Assembly (NCBI GenBank): GCA_032622095.1
Contig: CP136062.1
Coordinates: 151,462,875-151,526,874 of the forward strand
Origin: Siphonodentalium dalli
Taxonomy: Eukaryota > Mollusca > Scaphopoda > Gadilida > Siphonodentaliidae
Length of the DNA stretch: 64,000 nt
Direction of reading: 5' to 3'
This document shows positions 13,621 through 25,942 of the stretch, piece by piece. How positions within the stretch are numbered: position 1 is the stretch's first letter; the number at the start of each line of letters is the position of its first letter. The position numbers were made by a program, and so were the translations under genes. A model generated the notes under the pieces. The model saw only the letters and a list, made by a program, of their open reading frames with translations, did not search any database and was not told where the DNA came from.

Positions 13621-14904
13621 TTGGCGGAGCTAACGATTTTGTCCCACATCAATAGCTACCATGTGGTGTGCTTTTTATAGGTTATCAGATAAATTCACAC
13701 CAATCAGCACCAATAAGAATAATTCAGTAGCAGACCTATCGATCCAGTTTTAGGTGACGTCAATTAAGCTCAGCGCGCTAGAACAATGTCACGATTGGTG
13801 AAACTGCTAGTTCAAGGGTAATTCATAACCACGATGTTTCACGTACTTTTATACGCCCACTGTCAAGAGTTATACGGGACATGATGCATGACTTAAACGT
13901 GACGTTGTTGTCAGTCAGATTGTTAGTTACAACCGGGTGTGGGGACAAGCGCTGTTTGTAAAATGTTTCCCTATGAAATAGCTGTAATTTTAAATGACAT
14001 ACGATGCGCTCTCTTTCGTCAGGATCTTGGCATGGATAATAATTTTCAAACGTTATCTCACTGTAGATACTTCTGTTTAAAAAAGGGTACACAATTATTG
14101 ACGCGTGTATTATCAATGAAACTATGCGAAATTCCGCGGAAGACTGAAAATAGTTTATTACTGCGATAAGTTCTAAAGAAAAACAAATGATCCCGTTTTA
14201 TTACGTATTCATATTTGTTAATTGGGTTTATGTGTGTAATATTTAACCATTGGGTAGGCACTATTCTCTTAAGCACATGGAGGAAATTTTCCACCAAAAT
14301 TTAGAGATGCTTAATTTGCCAACGGAACAGCTGATGTTGCTTGCATAAGTTTCGCTACTTCGCCGTCTAAATTCTTGTTTCGATAAATAAATACTTGTAG
14401 TTTTGCAGAATTGCTTACCATAAGCAAAACATAAAGAGAACACATATGGTTTCTCGAATAATATATTCCTGAAATATCGCCGCTCATGAAGATTCGCATA
14501 TTGCAGGTATTATTCGGCAAACCATAGGTATTCTCTATGTTCGCATAGTGCTGAATAGAACGCAACATGTTCGGGCTCTAATTAATAGTCCGGCATAATA
14601 GTCGTGTGACAAATGGTTGACTTGTAACTGGATTCAAAATTTAGAAATGAGGCAAAACACATAGGGCCTAAGGCTTATATTGAAAAGAATATGTTTCGTG
14701 TGAATACCCAAATATATCATCCAATTATTGATACAAAATATATATTGTCTATCTATCAGCAAGTATTTATGGGCAAATTGTGGGAACAGCTATATAATCA
14801 CATTCATCGTATAAGCAGTCTAATAAAATAGAATTACTGTTCGTGGCTCGTTTCTGCGCTTTATGTCTGGGAATATATTGTCAATAGAGGCTGGGGGTAA
14901 ATAC

Positions 14905-15005
14905 ATCATTACACGGCTTGTTGATGGGGGATCGCCTCGGGTGATACGAGCCTCTACCGGGGCATACCCCACAGTATCCCCCTCAAAAAGCCGTGTAACT
15001 TATGT
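14905..15005. repeat. Imperfect hairpin inside element C
   Basis: TTACACGGCTTGTTGATGGGGGAT pairs with ATCCCCCTCAAAAAGCCGTGTAA across a GAGGCTCGTATCACCCGAGGCG-like loop region. It is probably a separate miniature insertion. Confidence 0.5.
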
Positions 15006-16148
15006 TATGGACAGCTATCTGCTCATCGGCGACCTTTGTGGCATCGTATGTGGATGTGGAGGGAATCACGTGATCGCATAGATCTCACGCGCATAAAATA
15101 AGAAAGTCCGCCCAAATTATTCACGAGTGGGCTAAAACCATGCCTCGTGTTCCCCATTTATCGTTTCTTTTACGAATGGAAGAAAATCAAATGCACAAAG
15201 ACGCAATAAGAACGCGACTGTACCTCGGTGTGTCATTTTTATGCGAAGTTTTTGATGCGTCCGAACATGAACCAAATTTGTCCGAACCTGAACGAAAATT
15301 GTGTCTGAACCTGAACAAAATCATCGCGAATGTTGCGAATCCGAACCTGAACATTTTGAAATTTTCAAAGGTCGTTTTTCGGAGTTAGACAATAAAAATA
15401 TCGCCGATTTTGCATTCCGAGGATGTGTGGTGACCTAATCTACCCACAACAATACATAAATTTGCGGATGCATGAGCCCAAGGCCAGAAAAATACGAAAA
15501 AGCGAACATTTCGCCACCTCGATAAAATTTCGAAAAATTATGACGAATTGACACGCCAAATACAAAAATTCACATGCCTGTTATGCAAAAGGCGTGTTAC
15601 GTATGTGTTGGGCATACAAATTCCTACATAACTGTTTCAAGGTGTATCACCGAAAGATGTCGTTGATTGCTACTTGAAGACAATATATACACTTACCGTT
15701 TATCTGATTTAGTTGGCGCCGCCATCTTGGAATGTCCGAACCTAAACGGGTATCCGACAGTGTTACTATTTATTTATTTTTTCAGTGTAATAACATATGG
15801 GAGAGGGGGTACCATTAAGTGAGTCCGCACTTGTCTTCCAATCCCATTGTATGTATAAACAAATGTATGTGTTATATATCATGTGTTATCTAAATTTGAC
15901 AAATATTTGAAATAAATGTTTAAACTAAACTTTGGTACATTTCCAGCAGTTGGAAATTTCATGCATGACAAAACATTAGTTTGACATTAATTTGACACCA
16001 TATATAGGTTGGAATTGTTCTCATTGTTTGATTTTTTCAACCAGTAAAAGTTGGTAATTTTCCAATCTTAGTGTGTGTCAGGTTGGATATTTCCAAGGGG
16101 GTGCAAATGGAATTCTGCGAACCTGTGAGATTAATGTTTGGTTCAATT

Positions 16149-16159
16149 GGGGGGGGGGG
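16149..16159. repeat. G tract in family A copy 2
   Basis: Eleven G in a row follow GTTTGGTTCAATT. The homologous position in copy 3 has 29 G, and in copy 1 only a short interrupted tract. Confidence 0.85.
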
Positions 16160-17120
16160 TGCAGTTGGCCGGAAATTTGAGGAAATCTCTAGCCACGTCC
16201 CTAGAACGTGTACGTGTGGGTACTTAATCAATAAATTGACTGACATTTCCACTATATTGTCCTGAGATCCTAGTAAAAGCTTTACATTTGTGTTTGTGCG
16301 ATTGGGAGATGCAGTTCACCTGCGATCACAAGCCCACAACATTAGCTTCATGAGCAAAGCTTTATTTTCCAACTAATGTACAGCACGTTGGCCAAACAAT
16401 GCCTGTGTTTGTGCACTATACAGAGACTATTGTGCAAAACGACTGCATTTAACGAAACAAAACATTTTATGAAATTGCTATAAGACTAGATAGTACATAC
16501 GTGTATCTGATAATCCATCGATATCATATAATCATACTATTTCTTGAATACGAAGAAACATTATAATAACGAACAAAGCAGAAGACATATCCATGCAGGT
16601 TCACATGAATTCGGTCAATGGTGACATATCCGCCGAATTATAAATCGACATGCGTTCGGGCGGTATTTTATGGATGGAATTATGAAATGGACATATGAAA
16701 GTGACAATGAAATCGACAATAATTTGCTTCGCCATCAACCGAAGTGCTCCCTCAGCGTTACTATCAATAGCGTTATTATTTGGCTAATTTCAGTAATATT
16801 CTCCCAGTTTACATTCGATAAAACAAATTTGTCTCCGCATTTAAAATTCTTTGATATAGATCGTTTATATTCTGCAATAATTTGTACACAAGAGACGGAT
16901 TCTTATGTTTTATTGTGTTTTTAAACTCCGAGGTGGCGAAATCTCGGTTTGTTTACATTACGAACATTTGAGTCCGTAATCGGAATCGGAATCTGAATTA
17001 CCACGAGATTACGATTAGGGTCTGTTCGTTTACTGATTCTGGTCTGTTCGTTTACCGAACCAAGTCGTACGGGGACTAATCCATAATCTGAATCCAGATT
17101 CCCACGAAATAACGACTCTG

Positions 17121-17980
17121 TGTTGGAGTGTATACGGATGCTGTGGCGGTAAAATCGCGATTTTTTCATGCGACCGAGACGCAAACAGCCACTAATATCT
17201 GCATGGATAGGTAATTATCATATTTATTACAATAAAAGGTCCACAGCCCTGTAGTGTGATATTATTGCCAACAGATGCACGCTTCTTCGCCCCTCCCTTA
17301 GTTTTTATGTCTGAGAAAAACGCTACACAAAATGCCTGGGTATGGTTTCTGAACATTGTGTCCCACTGAAAACAGTCTGATTTTAACACAATGGTGACAC
17401 GTTACCACCCTACTGATGAGCCTCATGTGAGCTACACTAATTCATGAACGTATCCATATTGGCCAACTGTCATAACAGCCACTAATAGTCATTACAACAG
17501 CGATCAAAGGGACCACTGGTCACACAAAAATGCATAAAAGTGCAAACGCCGCCGAAAAGTAGATGACAACAATGCTGTGGGAAACCCAGTTATACAATTA
17601 GGTGAGACCATATGGAATTCCTGTGCTGTTTCAGTGCTGATGCAATTTTCTGCTAGCTTGTTTGCATTGTGGTGCCTAAGTGAGAGAGGCGTGACAATTT
17701 CTAAGCGATTCTACGTGTGTATGCTTAACATTGCCATTCCAATCACAATCAACATATTGTCCTTATATTTATTGTATCATGAATATATCGAGGCTGTGCG
17801 AAGTGGCAAGTGACTGCTCAGGAGATTGCGTATTAATATATATGGGTACCCGCCATCTTCTATATATAAATTGTTTGGTACTTGAACTTTGCATGCTGTG
17901 ATTTTGTCTACTCTGTTCTGTTAATTCAAAAATATTTATTTGCACATTTTTTTTTGTATTTCAGGAAGAGAAAGCGAGGG
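17121..17980. other. Intergenic DNA, no gene seen
   Basis: A 78-codon frame at 17577-17813 has a hydrophobic tail but no recognisable family, splice context or neighbours. It is not called as a gene. Confidence 0.45.
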
Positions 17981-18385
17981 TCTTTTTGGTCATCTTTTTT
18001 CAAATTTTATAACATGTTTAAACAAAATTTAATTTTTTTTTTTAAAAGGTCGCCCTGAAAATTCCAAAAATCTGAATTTTTTTGTTGGAGTTATGTCACT
18101 GGTTCCGCCCACATTCGACCCAGTGACCTCATGTGAACAAATCTGAACCACAGTCCCCCGTGGACCCTTTGTACAAAATATGAACCCATTCGAATGAAAT
18201 TTGAGAAGTCGTTATTTGAATTACTATGGTGGGATAGAGTTATGGTCCTAGCTTTGCAACTATTTGACCGGGTGACCTCATTTGAACAAATCTGAATGTG
18301 ATTCACCTAGAACATCCGCACCAAATATGAACCCATTCGGTCTTCCGGTTCTGGGGGAGAAGATGATTCTTGACGGGTCGTCTCA
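17981..18385. repeat. Interspersed D repeat, copy 1
   Basis: Shared words are GGTGACCTCATTTGAACAAA, TCTGAATG, ACCAAATATGAACCCATTCGG and TCTCAGGTGAGCTAAAA at the end. The block consists of internally repeated units of roughly 150-190 bp. Other copies are at about 21720-24230 (split by family A copy 3) and 25390-25860. Confidence 0.65.
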
Positions 18386-18847
18386 GGTGAGCTAAAAAGC
18401 GATCAGACGTCAGAAAAGATAGTTTATCAGATAAATATTACATGAAGTTGTATGCGACAATAAGGACCATAGGTCCACATTTGAGGATATATGTGTTGAA
18501 AACGTAACCGAAGACTCATATGGCTCGCCGACTTTATTAAATGGTGTGTACGGTATCTTTCGGATTGGTCAAACGAATGCTTCGGTGAAAAATTATCATA
18601 TTCAACCAGATTCAACTCTAAACTGCTCGACTGTATAGTGCATACGGTCCAGTATTGTAGTCTTATATGGGTAACTTTGAACGTTTTTTCAAATAAAGTT
18701 TTCAATATGTTCCTGTAAATGAAAAATATTGAAAGTAAATAGCATGTCCATTTGTTATGTTTTTATCTTTTTGTTCTGCCTTGAAATGTTTCATTTCTCA
18801 AATTGTTATTTCTCATTGTGTATTATATGGCCAAAATATTTTCTTTT
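18386..18847. other. No gene seen
   Basis: Short frames only. GGGTAACTTTGAAC at 18669-18682 echoes the hairpin at 20601. Confidence 0.45.
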
Positions 18848-19140
18848 GCGCAGACGAGATCTCGGAAACGGGTGGATCTATCGACTTGAAATTTACTATG
18901 TGAATGTATCTTGCCCCGGATACGAATTTTATCGGGTCTCCGAGCCCGTGCGACGCCAGCTTCGCGCAGACGAGATCTCGGAAACGGTGGAGCTATCGAC
19001 TTGAAATTTGGTATGTGAATGTATCTTGCCCCGGATACGAATTTTATCGGGTCGGCGAGCCCGTGCGACGCCAGCTTCGCGCATGCGCAGACCAGATCTC
19101 GGAAACGGGTAGATCTATCGACTTGAAATTTGGTTTTTGA
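18848..19140. repeat. Tandem repeat of about 116-121 bp, 2.5 units
   Basis: GCGCAGACGAGATCTCGGAAACGG-type unit starts at 18848, 18964 and 19085. Each unit continues with CTATCGACTTGAAATTT and, in the first two, CGGATACGAATTTTATCGGG. Units differ at scattered bases. Short frames across it reflect the repeat and are not genes. Confidence 0.8.
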
Positions 19141-19830
19141 ATAGCCCAGACAACGTCGGGCTGGGTAGAGCTATCGACTTGAAATTTGGGTTTTGAATAG
19201 CCCGGACAACGTCGGGCTCATCGGCTAGTCTATTATATATTTTGGGAGATCTGTCTGTCTGTGTGTGTGTGTTCGCGATAGACTCGAAAACGGCCCAGCC
19301 GATTTCGATGAAACTTGGTATTTGGGGGGTACTTTCGACCGGGGACTGGCATGGGGCCTATTAATTTGCCCGTGCGACGTGACCTTGAAATCGGGTCATT
19401 TCAAGGTCAAACGCCCGAGTATCACGGGATTTCGATCAAAATTAGTGTCTAGGGATACTTTCGTGTGGGGAGTGTCATAAGCATATTCGTTTGCCCGTGC
19501 GACGTGACCTTGGCCTTGAAATCGGGTCAATTCAAGGTCAAATCGCGAATTTTGATGGGATTTCGACGAAATTTGATACGTGGGGTTACTTTTGTCCACT
19601 GGGTGTTTTGGACGGGTCGAGTCGTGACCCCGACCTGACCTTGACCTTCAAAATGATCAATTCGAGATCAAATCGGGTAAAACCGGATGGATTTCGACGG
19701 GTACTTTTGTACGGGTCAAATCGTGACCTTCAAAATGGACAATTCAAGGTCAAATCGCGCAATTCGCCGAAAAGCAGAGGGGAAACATCCCGGACGAAGT
19801 CGGGTCACCCTGCTAGTCTAATATATATTG
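19141..19830. repeat. Complex repeat with AACGTCGGGCT and TCAAGGTCA words
   Basis: TAGCCCGGACAACGTCGGGCT-type hairpins near 19141-19220 are followed by TCTG/TG simple sequence and then several degenerate units of about 120 bp. These units share TGCCCGTGCGACGTGACCTT, TTCAAGGTCAAA and GGGATTTCGA. The block ends near CGAAGTCGGGTCACC. It looks like a multi-unit interspersed repeat. Confidence 0.6.
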
Positions 19831-20600
19831 AATAAAAATGTTGTGGACAGATTTAACCCAGTGTATGTGCGCTGATGCAACGGTCAATAAGTCTGAAATC
19901 TGGCTGTGAGGCCTGTCTGTCACCTAAATTCGTAATTATAAACCTGGCTATTCATAATAATTCAGGTTTCCTGACAAATCATTAAACATGTTTATTTGTG
20001 GTCAGATTTAATGATCTTGAATTATGTTCGCAATGTTCTAAGATGAATATGTGCATTGCACTGAGAGTACCAACAACACTGTTTTTTTCTAAATTCCATT
20101 GTTCACAATTTTCAGTGATTGTGCCATTATTGGAACCTTGCTATTTTAGCTCAAAAATGTATACTCATTGTGGGGACGCGGTTCATATACAGTAAGAACC
20201 ATAAGTTCAACAGTACGATAAATCAGTTGAAACATCTCGAGTATGTGTCACAAGTACGAGGACAGCGTCCAAAACATAGCTTATAATCCCTCAGTGGAAG
20301 GAGGTTTTTGCAATGAGGGACCATATATTATGTGTTTAAAGAAAAATATGAAGAACAAAATTAACAAAATGTTCGTGATTGTTGTGTGCATGAAGCAATG
20401 TGCGAATCTTACATATGGTGTAGGTAATTGGTCATAGGGTGCAAACAATAATTATGCATGAATTACCATATAGTTATATGTTTATGATTTTGTGCAAGCT
20501 GTTTAAGCAATGTCATCACATTGAGAAATGAGGAATACTCTTTATAACAGGTTGAAAATGATCATGATGCTTTCATATGACACATTCGCGAAAAAAGACA
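19831..20600. other. No gene seen
   Basis: AT-rich, with short frames only. Confidence 0.45.
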
Positions 20601-20641
20601 GTGTTCAAAGTTACCCCAAACGTCGGGGTAACTTTGAACAC
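20601..20641. repeat. Perfect 17-bp hairpin
   Basis: GTGTTCAAAGTTACCCC, a 7-nt spacer, then its exact reverse complement. Partial copies of the arm appear at 20793-20810 and 18669-18682. Confidence 0.9.
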
Positions 20642-21719
20642 CAGTTTTTGTAATATCCATGTGTCATCAATGTGGGTACACATTAAAAAAGACCTTTGTT
20701 TTGATAGAACTACTTCTTCCCATGTTTTTGGAAGCATTATGATCTTACATAATATTAGCTTTTTAAAAATATCGACAGAGAAACACAAAAAGTTTTCAAA
20801 GTTACCCCGTTTCCGGTACTATACGACAAGATCAGCAGACACAAGGTCGATAAATACTGCTACTTTACATTCTGAACTCCTCGACCTGTGACCTCTGGGG
20901 GCCAAGGGTGAAAACGGTGACGGAATCTGACGAGGTTTGCCGAATGTGCTACCTTAGTCAAGTCCATTCCCAATCCAGGGATGTCCGTGATACATGGGTT
21001 CTGTAAATAAAACACTCTTTTTGGATCTTTCGACCACCTGGACTTTATAAACATATATAATTGAAATAACATCCTGCGTAATACGTTATGGCGCAAAGAC
21101 CATTGAGTCATGTATTGTTCCTAATGTTGAGTCAGATGTGAGATTGTAAATTTCCATTATGTTGGTCAGATGGTCGAAATTAGCTCCAGATTCAAATTCT
21201 TTTAAAGGGTCACTCAATCCTAAGAATAAACAAGACAGTCAACAACTGTGGGGTCGCTCAACAGACTGCAAAGACTGATCAGATTGGGACTCTGGAGACC
21301 ACAAGTCAGAACTTTTCATAATCACTTTAAAAGAAGTAGATCTAAACAGGATATGTGGCTAGAGAGACTACACGTATGTAGATTGGTGAAAATCCACCTT
21401 GAAATTACCAACTGTATACTACTGATCACCCCCTCATCCAGCTCAACAAGTCCCCTCCCGAACGGGCTCCAGACTCCCAAGTCTTAGGTTGGAATTTCAC
21501 AACCGACACCTCAAACATTCTCAATTGTTGGAAATATCCAATCTCACAAGCGCCTTTTTATAAAACCATTTAGAGATGTTTGAAGCCCAATTACCCATGG
21601 ACCCAAAAACGATACATGTATGTCAGATTAACCAGTCAGATGGTTCCAAGGTAGATGTTTTAATGAATTTGGTATTTCAATGATTTTATTAGACACAAAA
21701 GTGTTAACTCCCCATAGCC
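20642..21719. other. No gene seen
   Basis: Nothing recognised. Near 21480-21550 TTGGAATTTCACAACC resembles the TGGAAATTTCCAA words of family A. Confidence 0.4.
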
Positions 21720-22013
21720 CCGCCATTTATTGACAGGTTGACCTCATTTTAACAAATCTGAATCTCAGTCACTAAAGGCTCCTCCATACTATATGTAAGC
21801 TAAATAGTCCAACCTCTCTTGAGAAGACATTTTAAGAATTACTATAGACATATAGTTATGTCCCTGGTCCCACCATATTTAACCTGGTGACCCCATCTGA
21901 ATAAATTTGAAACCCAGACACCAAAGAACCCTGCATACTAAATATCAGTAAAATAGACCCGATGGTCCTTGTGAAGGAAGCATATTAAGAGAGAAACTGT
22001 CCGTCACTTTGAC
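21720..22013. repeat. Interspersed D repeat, copy 2, left part
   Basis: GACCTCATTTTAACAAATCTGAATC and CTGGTGACCCCATCTGAATAAA words match the D block. The repeat is interrupted at 22014 by family A copy 3 and resumes at 23834. Confidence 0.6.
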
Positions 22014-23833
22014 CAGAGCCGTAATTTCGCTAAAATCCGGATTGAGAATCCAAAGCCGATTACGGGGGGCGGAGCTAATTTCGGATTCTAGGTCAGATTT
22101 TGAAATCCACGTGGTCTCCGAAACTCTCCCCCAGCGTCAAACATGGCTCATGTATTTGACACAAGTATCATTTGTATCTTATATTTATAAAGTGCATGTT
22201 TGTTGTGAAAGTCATGCTGTTCTTCTATGTGTGTATACACGGCACATAATTTGCTGCCAATCCGACTTAATCGCATCTTTTTTTCAAGTTAAAGTGTGTT
22301 TATTGATGATGGCAAGCATATCTAAACATGACAGCTCTAGGCCTCCTGAATCAAATTCCGAAGATGTTGTGAAGAACACACGGAACTTGTCAGTTGAACA
22401 GGGACGTGACGACAGGGGTTGATTGGGTGTCTCGACCCCCACCCCGAACTTTGGTACAATTTGCTAAGCTGTGCAGTCATTCATACGTGAGGAAAATCAG
22501 GATTATTTTGACTAACTGTTTCAAATAATGATACGTACAAGCCAACAAACGCAACAAACAAACCCGATTTTAAATAAATACATATACAAACTTATGACTA
22601 ACTCGAGAGAGGGGGTGTCCAGTGATCTGTATATATGTTCAACTTGTTTTGGTAGTCATGTTGCTTTGCCATTACTAATTATTTATTTTTTCAGTGTAAT
22701 AACATATGGGAGAGGGGGGTACCCTTAAGTGAGTCAGTACTTGTCCCCCAATTCCTTTGTATGTGTTATATATCATGTGTTATCTAAATTTGACATATAT
22801 TTGAAATAAATATATCTAAACTAAACTTTGGTACATTCCAGCAGTCGGAAATTTCATGCATGACACAACATTAGTTGGACATTAATTTGACACCATATAT
22901 AGGTTGGCATTGTTCTCATTGTTTGATTTTTTTCAACCAGTAAAAGTTGGTAATTTTCCAATCTTAGTGTTTGTCAGATTGGATATTTCCAAGGAGAGCA
23001 AATTGAATTCTGCGAACCTGTGAGATTGATGTTTGGTTCAATGGGGGGGGGGGGGGGGGGGGGGGGGGGGGTGCAGTTGGCCGGAAATTTGAGGAAACTT
23101 CTAGCCACGTCCCTAGAACATGTGTCTGTTGTCTATACAGAGACTATTGCGCAAAACGACTGCATTTAACGAAACAAAACATGTTAAAATTGCTATAACT
23201 TTAAGACTAGATGATAGTACATACGTGTATCTGATAATCCATCGATACCATATAATCCTACTATTTCTTGAATAAGAAAAAACATTATAATAACGAACAC
23301 AGCAGAAGACATATCCATGCAGGTTCATATGAATTCGGTCAATGGTGACGTATCCGCCGAATTCGAAATCGACATGCGTTCGGGCGGTATATGAAAGTGA
23401 CAATCAACAATGATTTGCCATCAACCGAAGTGCTCCCCCAGCGTTACTATCAATAGCGTTATTATTTGGCTAATTTCAGTAATATTCTCCCAGTTTACAT
23501 TCAATAAAACAAATTTGTCTCCGCATTTAAAATTCTTTGATATAGATCGTTTATATTCTGCAATAATTTGTACACAAGAGACGGATTCTTATGTTTTATT
23601 GTGTTTTTAAACTCCGAGGTGGCGAAATCTCGGTTTGTTTACATTACGAACATTTGAGTCCGTAATCGGAATCCGAATCCAAATCGGATTACCACGAAAT
23701 TAGGATTACGGTCTGTTCGTTTACTGATTCTGCAAATTTGTGGTCTGTTCTTTTGCCGAACCAAGTCGTACGGGGACCAATCTGTAATCTGGATCCAGAA
23801 TCTGAAACGGATTTTAGCGAAATAACGCCTCAG
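22014..23833 (+). mobile_element. Family A transposon copy 3, uninterrupted
   Basis: It begins CAGAGCCGTAATTT and ends with the complement of CTGAGGCGTTATTT. It is about 1.82 kb with no large nested insertion, so it serves as the reference for copies 1 and 2. It lies inside a D repeat (TTTGAC on the left, GTGACCCCATTT on the right). No transposase is recognised. Confidence 0.7.
23043..23071. repeat. 29-nt G homopolymer
   Basis: Uninterrupted run of 29 G on the plus strand within family A copy 3, followed by TGCAGTTGGCC. It would be expected to form quadruplex structure and to be length-variable. Confidence 0.9.
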
Positions 23834-24235
23834 GTGACCCCATTTAAAAAAAATCTGAATTGCAGTCAAACAAGAATATTCCATGCTTAATAAGCCAACT
23901 AGTTCTTGCAAACATATTTTAAGAATTACTATGGAGTGAAATTGTTATGTCTCTGGCTCTGTCCTTATTTGACTTTGTGATCCCATTTTCACAAATCTGT
24001 CACCCAAGGTAATTTCATACCAAATATAAGCAAAATATGCCATTTGGTTCTTGCATAGAAGACATATCATGAATTACCATGGAGAGAAAGAGTAATGTAG
24101 CTGACCTTGCACCTACTTGACCTGGTGATCCTGATTGAACAAATCTGAATCCCAATCACCAAAGGAGCCTCAATATTAAATATGAGCTAAATAGAGCTGG
24201 TGGTTCTTTCAAAGGACACTCTTCAAGTTTGCCAA
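23834..24235. repeat. Interspersed D repeat, copy 2, right part
   Basis: GTGACCCCATTT, CTTATTTGACTTTGTGATCCC and CTTGACCTGGTGATCC words continue the block broken by family A copy 3. Confidence 0.55.
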
Positions 24236-25385
24236 ATATGTTCTAGTGAGGTGGTGGATGTGGGAGTGTTAAATGTCCTGTTGAAAGATTTGAACAATAC
24301 ATATGATAGATTGTTGTTGTAATTGGGAATTAATGACCTCTAGCAGATCTCCAGGGAATGTTTATAAAAATGTCAGATTTCGCTTGACATAGGCATACCC
24401 CGCATACAGTTAGACAGGGTTTCCGCTAGGGGGTAGGGGAATGGGGCCTGTAGCCATCAAGGGGGGAAATCCAGGTAGAAGTAACCTGTTTTACTTTCAG
24501 CACTGGTTGAATTACTTTCGTTATATCGGCCAATAGAATCGTGTGAGAGTAGAAATGGCAGATTGTTTTGTTCCATTTCTGCCCAAGTGCCAAGCTATCA
24601 AACCTTATACACGTACCTGTAACTTTAAAACTAGTAAATTTATTAGATATAAATTAATTTACGAAGTAAATGTACAGAACACCAGTAATTTGGATCCTGA
24701 GTTAAACATGCCCGTTAATGTTAAAAGACTCACTGTTGAAGACCCAGCAGATATTTTGGATGCATAACGTAATCGGAATATGTTAAGGCTGATTACATAT
24801 CTGGCCGACGAGTATTCATTGTGGGCAGTGGTAAGATGCCTTGATGTCCAGTGCGGCTACTCCCACATTTTTCTCTCGCTCTATTACAAAGTGAATGGTA
24901 TATTTTGCAGTATAAAACATGACAGGTATGATTAAAATACTGTTCTTTTGCATAACATAACCGGGTACTAACCACAATGTAACTAACCAGTCTCAAAGGC
25001 ATAGCTTCTAGTGATGTCAGCTCCGATCACTTCATGTTTCAATTTAACAACGCGTTTAGAGTGTGTACACTCACAAGATATCAAATAAATTCACCTTTTA
25101 AAATTCCTTAGTACTACTTCAAAAAAATTCAGAAGTTTTAAACATCTTTATACCTTTATAGACATGCAGTATGTCAAGGGGACCCCCTGCCGGTATAGCG
25201 GAAACCATGAGTTAGAGCCAAAGTAAATGCTTCTTATTAATGATTCTCTGTCAAGAATTTGAGTAAATATTATTTTTGGGACCAGGGTGGCAGAGGTAGT
25301 GAACTTGAGTGAAGGGCCAGGGGGGCACAACCTTCAGAAATGTAAAGGCATTAGTTTTTCAATTCAATCGTGGAGTTAAATACAT
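24236..25385. other. No supported gene
   Basis: A 74-codon frame at 24543-24767 (plus) is compositionally plausible but matches nothing I recognise and has no visible splice context. Confidence 0.4.
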
Positions 25386-25860
25386 ATATCCTTCATACCA
25401 AATATGAACCCATGTGGCCTGATGGTATTTGAGAAGAAGTCATTTTAAGAATTACTATGGAGGGAACGAGTTATCATTTATGGCCCTGGCTTCGCAACTA
25501 TTTCACCAAGTGAACTCATTTGAACAAATCTGAATGTGAGTCACCTACATATAGGGAACATCCACACCAAATATGAAACCATTCGGTCTTATCGTTCTGA
25601 AGATGTTTAAAAGAATTACTATGGTGGGAAAGAGTTATGGCCCTGGCTTCGCAATTATTTGACCCACTAACCTCATTTGAACAAATCTGAATGAGAGTCA
25701 CCTGAGGAACATCCACACCAAATATGAACCCATTCGGTCTTATGGTTCCAGAGGAGAAGATGTTCAAAGAATTATTGATGGACGGACGGATGGACGGACG
25801 ACGGGCGAGGAGTGATGACTATAGCTCCACCGGAGACTTCGTCTCAGGTGAGCTAAAATG
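25386..25860. repeat. Interspersed D repeat, copy 3
   Basis: Three tandem-like units each contain GAATTACTATGG, GTTATGGCCCTGGCTTCGCA and CATTTGAACAAATCTGAATG. The block ends with GGACGGACGG simple sequence and TCTCAGGTGAGCTAAAA. Confidence 0.65.
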
Positions 25861-25942
25861 GGTACACAGGTTAGGAAAATGAAAAAAAAGTGTTGAAGGG
25901 TACACTGACTCCAAGAAAACTGCTTCAAATTATATGGTTCCC

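Larger units (their letters stand above)
12722..15762. mobile_element. Element C: long-TIR element nested in family A copy 2
   Basis: Arms of about 570 bp are inverted copies (CACTGTCGGATACC at 12722, GGTATCCGACAGTG ending at 15762). Direct TTACT flanks both sides. The same site is empty in family A copy 1 (about 7340-7360) and copy 3 (about 22669-22690). Each arm holds about five spaced TTCAGGTTCGGAC-like words (13135-13250), a pattern typical of transposase-binding subterminal repeats. The interior (about 13300-15190) has only unrecognised short ORFs. Confidence 0.75.
12103..17120 (+). mobile_element. Family A transposon copy 2, interrupted by element C
   Basis: It begins CAGAGTCGTTATTTGGTGGG and ends with the complement CCCACGAAATAACGACTCTG. 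Subterminal sequence carries repeated CTGTTCGTTTAC words (about 17024-17055), also present in copies 1 and 3. Removing element C (12722-15762) restores about 1.98 kb. No transposase ORF is recognised, so it is probably non-autonomous. Confidence 0.7.

Noticed and set aside
17577-17813. 78-codon hydrophobic frame
   Set aside because: No homologue recognised and no supporting splice or promoter signals.
24543-24767. 74-codon plus-strand frame with protein-like composition
   Set aside because: No known family, no splice or promoter context. It could be a decayed transposon or gene fragment but cannot be supported.
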